Positions 58,894-64,000 of a stretch of 64,000 nt of DNA are shown here, one piece after another. The position numbers and the translations under genes were made by a program. The notes beneath the pieces are model-generated. The model searched no databases. It was not told the DNA's origin and was given only the letters and a program-made list of their open reading frames with translations. Source of the DNA: Micromonospora pattaloongensis (GTDB taxonomy: Bacteria > Actinomycetota > Actinomycetes > Mycobacteriales > Micromonosporaceae); contig NZ_FNPH01000001.1 in the NCBI RefSeq assembly GCF_900107255.1, positions 496,001 to 560,000 on the forward strand, in the 5' to 3' direction. Each line of letters begins with the position of its first letter. Position 1 is the first letter of the stretch.

Positions 58894-59982
58894 GTGAACA
58901 CGCTCATCTTCTACCGCCGACGCGCCGAGCGCCTCGCGCAGCTTCTCGACGAAGCCGACGGGGGCCGACGGCACCACGTGCGCGACCGCGTCGACGAGGA
59001 TCTTGCCGAGCTTGTGGCCGTCGGGCACCGCATCACCGCACTCCAGCCGTCGATCGACGCCCGACCCGAGCCCGACTTCCGCGCCGGGTTGCGGGCGATG
59101 CTGATCGCCACGGCCGAACGCGACGGCATCGGGGTCACCGCGGGTCCCGACGCCGCGGCGGACGGCGACGCCGGCCGTGAGCCGCGACGGATCCGTCCCG
59201 CGCTCGCCGCGCAGCGGGCGCGTGCCCGGGGTGCGATCGTCGTCGGCGTCGTGGCGGGCGCCGTCGCGGTCTCCGGCATGTCCGCCGCCAGCGAGAACGC
59301 CGTGCCCGGCGACGCGCTGTACGGCGTGAAGCGCTCAACCGAACGGGCCCAGCTGGCGCTCGCCGGCTCGGATCTGTCCCGCGGGCAGCTCTCGCTGGAC
59401 TTCGCCCGCACCCGGCTCGGCGAGGCCGGCACGGTGCGTGGCGGCAGCGGCTTCAGCACCGTACTCGACGACATGGACGCCGACACCCGGCAGGGTGTGA
59501 AGCTGATGACCACCTCCGCGGCGCAGCGCAAGGACGCGGCCGCCCTGGACGCGATCCGCGCGTTCGTCGTCGAGCAGCGCCCGGCCGTCGCGACCCTGGT
59601 CGCCACGACGACCGGCGGCAACCGGCACCGCGCACAGCAATCGCTCGCGCTGCTCGACGCGGTCGACCAGCGCGCCGACTCGCTGCGCCGCGCGCTCCCG
59701 TGCGGTCCGGACGGCTCGCCCGGCGCCGACGCCCTCGGACCGCTGCCGCACAGTTGCGTCACCGCGTCCGCGCCGTCGTACGCGGAGCCGCCGCACTGGC
59801 AGACCCCGGCATCGCCGCCGTCCGTGGAACGGACGACGGCGCCGGCGACTCCGGGCAGCCCGACGCCGGACAGCGACGCCGGCACGCCGAGCCCCACCCC
59901 CAGCGCGACCCCGGCGCCGGCCGGCACCGATGAGGGCCTCTTCGGCGGACTCGGCCGGCTGCTGGAGGGGATCCTCGACTGA
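58894..59982 (+). CDS. rsbN: Membrane protein with DUF5667, likely RsbN-type anti-sigma factor
   Basis: A 362-residue protein. The first 110 residues are cytoplasmic and helical (RRRAERLAQLLDEADGGRRH, HRITALQPSIDARPEPDFRA). A transmembrane helix follows at about 113-133 (GAIVVGVVAGAVAVSGMSAA), then a DUF5667 domain (138-240, NAVPGDALYGVKRSTERAQLA) outside the membrane and a Pro/Thr/Ser-rich end. It lies directly after bldN in the same direction, like RsbN, which holds BldN inactive in Streptomyces. The GTG has a GGGAGGT site. The cytoplasmic part should bind the sigma factor; that is inferred. Confidence 0.88.
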   Translation: MNTLIFYRRRAERLAQLLDEADGGRRHHVRDRVDEDLAELVAVGHRITALQPSIDARPEPDFRAGLRAMLIATAERDGIGVTAGPDAAADGDAGREPRRIRPALAAQRARARGAIVVGVVAGAVAVSGMSAASENAVPGDALYGVKRSTERAQLALAGSDLSRGQLSLDFARTRLGEAGTVRGGSGFSTVLDDMDADTRQGVKLMTTSAAQRKDAAALDAIRAFVVEQRPAVATLVATTTGGNRHRAQQSLALLDAVDQRADSLRRALPCGPDGSPGADALGPLPHSCVTASAPSYAEPPHWQTPASPPSVERTTAPATPGSPTPDSDAGTPSPTPSATPAPAGTDEGLFGGLGRLLEGILD

Positions 59983-59995
59983 GCAACGCGCCGCC

Positions 59996-60028
59996 CGGGG
60001 GCTTCCGACATCGCGTCGGAGGCCCCCG
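59996..60028 (+). terminator. Hairpin terminator after rsbN
   Basis: A 14-bp stem (59996-60009 with 60015-60028, one G-T wobble) with a 5-base loop (ATCGC), 14 bp after the rsbN stop. There is no T-run. Confidence 0.75.
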
Positions 60029-60126
60029 ACACGCATCCGCGTGGCACAACACGGGTGATCGGGGGGTGCGCCGGATACCCTCGCGGGAGGCGGAATGGCG
60101 CTGTTCGAGCGGAGGGAGGTCGGGGC

Positions 60127-61005
60127 GTGGCCCGTACCCGTAAGGTGACCGTCAGCACGGACGCGCACGGTCACACCGCCGGCTGGGCCGCGACCGAGCT
60201 GGAGGAGGCGCTGGCCGTCCCGCCGGATCTCGGGGCCGCCGCGTTCTTCGACGTGGACAACACGATGATGCAGGGCGCCTCCATCTACTGGTTCGCCCGC
60301 GGCCTCGCCGCCCGCAAGTACTTCACCACCGGCGACCTGGCGCGCTTTGCCTGGCAGCAGATGCGGTTCCGGTTGCTCGCCACCGAGCACGCCGGCGACA
60401 TGTCGCAGGCAAAGGAGGCCGCGCTGGCCTTTGTGGAGGGCTGGCGGGTCGACGACGTCGAGCGCCTCAGCGAAGAGATCTTCGATGAGCTGATGGCGCC
60501 CCGGATCTGGTCCGGCACGCGGGCGCTCGCACAGCTGCATCTCGATGCCGGGCAGCGCGTCTGGCTGGTCAGCGCCGCGCCGGTCGAGATCGGCCGGGTC
60601 ATCGCGCAACGGCTCGGGCTGACCGGGGCGATCGGCACGGTCGCGGAGGTCGCCGACGGCGCCTACACCGGTCGGCTCGTCGGCGAACTCATGCACGGGC
60701 CCGCCAAGGCCGATGCGATCACCCAGCTCGCCGACGTCGAAGGGCTGGAGCTGAGCCGCTGCACCGCGTACAGCGACTCCTCCAACGACATCCCGATGCT
60801 CTCGGCGGTCGGGCACGCGGTCGCGGTGAACCCGGACAGCGCCCTGCGCCGCGAGGCACGCGAGCGCGGCTGGGGCGTCCGCGACTTCCGCACCGGGCGC
60901 AAGGCGGCGAGGATCGCGGTGCCGTCGACGGCCGCCGCCGGCCTCGTGGTCGGCGCGGTCACCGCCGGGCTGGCGCTGCGTCGCAGACGGCGGCTGGTTC
61001 GGTGA
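60127..61005 (+). CDS. HAD-IB-family phosphatase (SerB-like)
   Basis: A 292-residue phosphatase of the HAD-IB subfamily. Motif I DVDNT is at 42-46 (AAFFDVDNTMMQGASIYWFA), motif II SAAP in RVWLVSAAPVEIG, motif III with Lys in GPAKADAITQLADV and motif IV TAYSDSSNDIPMLSAVG. A helix near the C-terminus (AAAGLVVGAVTAGLAL) with a very basic end may anchor it to the membrane. Mycobacterial serB1 occupies a similar place near hemA. Phosphoserine or a phospholipid precursor are possible substrates. GTG has a GGGAGG site. It overlaps the next gene (GTGA). Confidence 0.9.
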   Translation: MARTRKVTVSTDAHGHTAGWAATELEEALAVPPDLGAAAFFDVDNTMMQGASIYWFARGLAARKYFTTGDLARFAWQQMRFRLLATEHAGDMSQAKEAALAFVEGWRVDDVERLSEEIFDELMAPRIWSGTRALAQLHLDAGQRVWLVSAAPVEIGRVIAQRLGLTGAIGTVAEVADGAYTGRLVGELMHGPAKADAITQLADVEGLELSRCTAYSDSSNDIPMLSAVGHAVAVNPDSALRREARERGWGVRDFRTGRKAARIAVPSTAAAGLVVGAVTAGLALRRRRRLVR

Positions 61006-62159
61006 CGGCGCCGGCGGGCGGCCCGGGTCCGGGCGGAACCCGCGCGGAGGCCGGCCCGCGCCGTGGCCGAGGGTGGACGACCGTCGGCCTCGTCGCCGCG
61101 CTGGCCGCCGCCGCCGCGCTGCTCGGCCTCCCGACGGAGACCCCGCAGCGGCCCGCCGCGCCGGGGCTGGTCACCCTCGCCGGCACCTGGCCGGACGCGA
61201 AGCCGACCGAGATTCCCGGTGTGCTGCCGGACGGTCCCGGCTACGCCCCGCTGTTCTTCCTCGACGCGCACGCCTCGCTGGGCACCGCACCCAGCGCGGA
61301 CGGGCGACAGCTCCGGCTCGTGCTGCGGGCCGCCGACGGTCAGGTGCGCGAGCTGCGCCGGCTGCCCGCCGCCGCCTCCCCACAGTACGTGGGCTTCGTG
61401 CTGGCGGGCGATGACGTGGCGTGGGCGGAATCCGTCGCGGACGGGGCCGGGCTGGGCCGGACCGAGATCTGGGCGGCCGACCTCCGGACCGGGGCCCCGC
61501 CGCGCCGCGTCACCGCCGACACCGGTGACGTCGTCTTCTTCAACTCCCAGTACGACATCGTCGCTGCCGACGGCCGCCTGCACTGGATGTCCGTGCCGCG
61601 CGACACGCAGGGCGAGACGGAGATCCGGTCCGTGGCGCTGAGCGGGGGTCCGGTGACGGCCCGCACGGAGCCCGGCCAGTGGGCGCTGTCGGCGTGGCCG
61701 TGGCTGGTCAGCGCGGGCAGCGGCCAGACCGGGCCGGTGCAGTTGCGCGACGTCGACGGCGAGCAGGTGGTCAGGGTGAAGGCGGCGCCGACCGAGCTGC
61801 TGACCTGCAGCCCGGTCTGGTGCCGCGTGCTCGTCCTCTCCGGTGAGGACGGGCCCGCACGGCTCGACCTGATGCGTCCGGACGGGTCCGAGCGGCAACG
61901 CGTGGCGGGCGGCACCGCGACCGCGTCGGTGATGGACGTCGCGCTGCTCGACCGTTTCGAGGTGCTGTCGTTGGTCAACTCGCAGACGGCGGTGACGTCC
62001 AAGCAGCAGCTGGTGCTCTACGACATCCAGCGGAAGCGGACGGTGGTGGTGGCCGACGGCGTGGGCAGCGTGCTCACCCGGGCCGGGCTGCTGTGGTGGT
62101 CGACGGGCGACAACGAGACGACCAGCTGGCACGCGCTGGACCTGCGCACGCTCGACTGA
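61002..62159 (+). CDS. Predicted membrane-anchored beta-propeller-like protein
   Basis: A 385-residue protein of unknown function. One membrane helix near the N-terminus (TTVGLVAALAAAAALLGL) precedes an outer domain of repeated strands, such as LRLVLRAADGQVRELRRLP, DVAWAESVADGAGLGRTEIWAAD, RLHWMSVPRDTQGETEIRSV and VQLRDVDGEQVV, which suggests a beta-propeller of about six or seven blades. The segment LLTCSPVWCRVLVLSG contains a possible disulfide. It begins at GTG overlapping the HAD-IB stop and is therefore coupled to it. Confidence 0.8.
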   Translation: MTAPAGGPGPGGTRAEAGPRRGRGWTTVGLVAALAAAAALLGLPTETPQRPAAPGLVTLAGTWPDAKPTEIPGVLPDGPGYAPLFFLDAHASLGTAPSADGRQLRLVLRAADGQVRELRRLPAAASPQYVGFVLAGDDVAWAESVADGAGLGRTEIWAADLRTGAPPRRVTADTGDVVFFNSQYDIVAADGRLHWMSVPRDTQGETEIRSVALSGGPVTARTEPGQWALSAWPWLVSAGSGQTGPVQLRDVDGEQVVRVKAAPTELLTCSPVWCRVLVLSGEDGPARLDLMRPDGSERQRVAGGTATASVMDVALLDRFEVLSLVNSQTAVTSKQQLVLYDIQRKRTVVVADGVGSVLTRAGLLWWSTGDNETTSWHALDLRTLD

Positions 62160-62175
62160 GCGCCCGGGCCGCGCC

Positions 62176-63204
62176 TCAGGGGGCGAACGGGTCGGGGCGA
62201 CGCTCCAGGAGCCGGTGGAGCGCCTGCTGGATCGTTTCCCGGACCTGGTCGGAGAGGTTGAACACGACCATCGGGTCGTCCGCGTGCTCCATCATGTCGG
62301 CGGTCGGGATGGGCGGGCAGAACTCGATCATCCACTTGCTCGGCAGCGGCACCATCCCCAGCGGCCCGAGCCACGGGAATGTGGGCGTGACCGGGAAGTA
62401 CGGCAGCCCGAGCAGCCGCGCCAGCGGCTTGATGTCCGCGAGCATCGGATAGATCTCCTCGGCGCCGACGATCGCCGCCGGGATGATCGGGGTGCCCGTG
62501 CGCAGCGCCGCCGAGACGAAACCGCCGCGGCCGAAGCGCTGCAGCTTGTAGCGCTGCGAGTAGTGCTTGCCGACGCCCTTGAAGCCCTCGGGGAAGACGC
62601 CGACCAGATCGCCGCCGCGCAGCAGCCGCTCCGCGTCCGGGTTGCAGGCGACCGTGCCCCCGGACTTGCGCGCCAGCTCGGAGACGAACGGCATCCGGAA
62701 CACCAGGTCCGCGCCGAGCAGCCGCAGGTGACGGCCCTCGGGGTGCCGGTCGTGCAGCGCCGCGGAGAGCATGAGCGCGTCCAGCGCGACGGTGCCGGAG
62801 TGGTTGCCGACGACCAGGCCCGCCCCGGTGGTCGGCACGTTGTCGATCCCGAAGACCTCGGTGCGGAACCACTCGCGGTAGAGCAGCCGGAGCACCGGAT
62901 GGAACACGTGGTCGTTCAGGTCGGGGTCGAAGCCGAACTCGTCGACCTCGTAGTCGCCGCTGAGGCGACGGCGCAGGAACGCCAGACCCGAGGCGACCCG
63001 ACGGTCCCAGACGTCAGCGGGCTGATCGGCCACGGCGGGTGGCGGCGACCCGGTGGGCCGCTGCCCGTTGCGCGGCGCGGCGTCGGCGTCCGGGGCACCG
63101 GGCACGGGTGGGGGCAGCACGACCCGCTTGCCGTTGATGCCGGCCGGGCCGCCGGGCGAGACCCTACTGTCGCGGCCACGCCGCGGTGCGCGCCGATCGC
63201 TCAT
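62176..63204 (-). CDS. Lysophospholipid acyltransferase (PlsC/DGAT-like)
   Basis: A 342-residue acyltransferase. The catalytic motif is GNHSGTVALDALML (His135, Asp142), the glycerol-phosphate-binding region follows (LRLLGADLVFRMPFVSEL), and VFPEGFKGVGK supplies the third motif. The first 70 residues are basic and Pro-rich. It should transfer an acyl group to a lysophospholipid or glycolipid at the inner membrane. The mycobacterial counterpart Rv0502 is likewise next to a galE2-type gene. It overlaps the epimerase gene by four bases (ATGA). Confidence 0.9.
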   Translation of the reverse strand: MSDRRAPRRGRDSRVSPGGPAGINGKRVVLPPPVPGAPDADAAPRNGQRPTGSPPPAVADQPADVWDRRVASGLAFLRRRLSGDYEVDEFGFDPDLNDHVFHPVLRLLYREWFRTEVFGIDNVPTTGAGLVVGNHSGTVALDALMLSAALHDRHPEGRHLRLLGADLVFRMPFVSELARKSGGTVACNPDAERLLRGGDLVGVFPEGFKGVGKHYSQRYKLQRFGRGGFVSAALRTGTPIIPAAIVGAEEIYPMLADIKPLARLLGLPYFPVTPTFPWLGPLGMVPLPSKWMIEFCPPIPTADMMEHADDPMVVFNLSDQVRETIQQALHRLLERRPDPFAP

Positions 63205-64000
63205 GATCGCTCCTCGACAGCGGCCCGCACCCGACGAATGCCGTCCAGGATCGCCGCCTCGGCGGCCGCGAGCTGCTCGGCGCGCACGACCCGGCCGCCG
63301 GCGTGTCCGCGGATGAAGTCGTCGAAGGCGGCGGCGGTGGAGCGCGGGGTGAAGTCGTACTCCTCGATCAGCCGGGTGGTGTCGACCACCCGGCCGTGCA
63401 CGAACAGGTCGACCTGATCGAGGCCGTAGCGTCCGAAGCCGAGGCTCCGGGCGAACCCGGCCGCGGCCGACAGCCCGGGCTCGACGACCGGCACACCGAC
63501 CCGGCCGGCCCGCCGGATGGCCTGGGACAGCGTGAGCACGCCGGCGCCGGCGACGTTGAAGGTGCCGGGGTGCTCCCCGGTCACCGAGCGGTGCAGCACC
63601 TCCAACGCGTCGTCCACGTGTACGAACTGCAACCGCGGGTCGCGCCCGAGCACGGTCGGGACGGCGGGTTGCGCGAAGTACCGGGTCAACGTGGTGTCGA
63701 TCGTCGAGCCGATGAACGGCGCGAAGCGCAGCACGGTCGCGGTCACGTCGGGGCGACGGCGACGGAACCCGCGGACGTAGCCCTCGATGTCGAGGATGTC
63801 CCGGGCGAAACCGCCCCGCGGCACCTCGCGCGGCTCGGTCTCCTCGGTGAAGACCGCGGGATCGCGGAAGGAGGCGCCGTACGCGGCGGTCGAGGAGCGG
63901 ACCACCAGCTTGCGCACCCGCGGCGCCTGCTGACAGGCCGCGAGCAGCTGCATCGTGCCGATGACGTTCTGCTCCTTCATCGCCGCCCGGCCGCCGTGCT
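63201..64000 (-). CDS. NAD-dependent epimerase/dehydratase family protein, C-terminal part
   Basis: The last 266 residues of an extended SDR whose N-terminal Rossmann part lies beyond the right edge. VRKLVVRSSTAAYGAS, VTATVLRFAPFIGSTID, LQFVHVDDALEVLHRSV and GTFNVAGAGVLTLSQAI are characteristic. The canonical YxxxK is not obvious; the corresponding helix reads IEGYVRGFRRR, so it may be an atypical SDR. In mycobacteria the related galE2 gene is likewise followed by the acyltransferase. Its stop overlaps the acyltransferase start, suggesting a common transcript for envelope lipid or sugar modification. Confidence 0.85.
   Translation of the reverse strand, partial: HGGRAAMKEQNVIGTMQLLAACQQAPRVRKLVVRSSTAAYGASFRDPAVFTEETEPREVPRGGFARDILDIEGYVRGFRRRRPDVTATVLRFAPFIGSTIDTTLTRYFAQPAVPTVLGRDPRLQFVHVDDALEVLHRSVTGEHPGTFNVAGAGVLTLSQAIRRAGRVGVPVVEPGLSAAAGFARSLGFGRYGLDQVDLFVHGRVVDTTRLIEEYDFTPRSTAAAFDDFIRGHAGGRVVRAEQLAAAEAAILDGIRRVRAAVEERS

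Overview
The window is uniformly very GC-rich, uses GTG (sometimes TTG) starts freely and is packed with 4-bp GTGA/ATGA gene overlaps. Its gene content (Mrp with TatB and HtrA, DUF3117, KorAB, Rex-HemACDB, a BldN-type sigma factor) points to a sporulating, filamentous actinomycete. Gene order and protein style fit Micromonosporaceae best (inference). No rRNA, tRNA, CRISPR array, transposase, prophage or biosynthetic gene cluster was recognised; this is chromosomal core with some accessory genes.  LEFT PART (0-19 kb): three enzymes of the kind found in the ethylmalonyl-CoA pathway are scattered here (MaoC hydratase cut by the left edge, an acyl-CoA dehydrogenase, a CoA-ester lyase). Between them sit thioredoxin, a three-gene sugar-catabolic operon (Gfo/Idh/MocA dehydrogenase, DUF993 aldolase-like protein, TIM-barrel isomerase) divergent from its LacI-type regulator with two matching operators, an SplB-like radical SAM protein behind an SOS box, a secreted serine hydrolase, two DUF4190 membrane proteins and two short-chain dehydrogenases. 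A drug/metabolite exporter, two small hydrolase/hypothetical genes, PhzF and an MgtE_N-CBS/DUF1003 pair follow.  MIDDLE (19-31 kb): mrp, tatB, htrA, an O-methyltransferase (apparently with an ATC start codon), leucyl aminopeptidase, DUF3117, a PaaX regulator coupled to an enoyl-CoA hydratase, tag, an SRPBCC protein, a DivIVA-domain protein and folP2. This resembles the mycobacterial folP2-tagA-sigE-htrA-tatB-mrp neighbourhood, but sigE, rseA, gpgS and the glycogen genes are missing.  31-48 kb (more accessory): an isolated nuoA next to the ferredoxin-linked 2-oxoacid oxidoreductase korAB, a potassium channel with an RCK domain, a secreted glycoside-hydrolase-like protein, a 1014-residue cyclase/NTPase regulator, a zinc-ribbon protein, a membrane-anchored lytic transglycosylase, a two-domain acetyltransferase, a 1111-residue secreted nuclease and an XRE regulator next to two striking non-coding repeats.  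RIGHT PART (48-64 kb): the redox-controlled tetrapyrrole operon rex-hemA-hemC-hemD-hemB with a near-consensus Rex operator upstream, then HAD phosphatase, glutaredoxin and acyl-CoA ligase genes. Divergently follow the developmental sigma factor bldN and its likely membrane anti-sigma partner rsbN, a SerB-like HAD-IB phosphatase, a predicted beta-propeller membrane protein, a PlsC-type acyltransferase and an NAD-dependent epimerase cut by the right edge.
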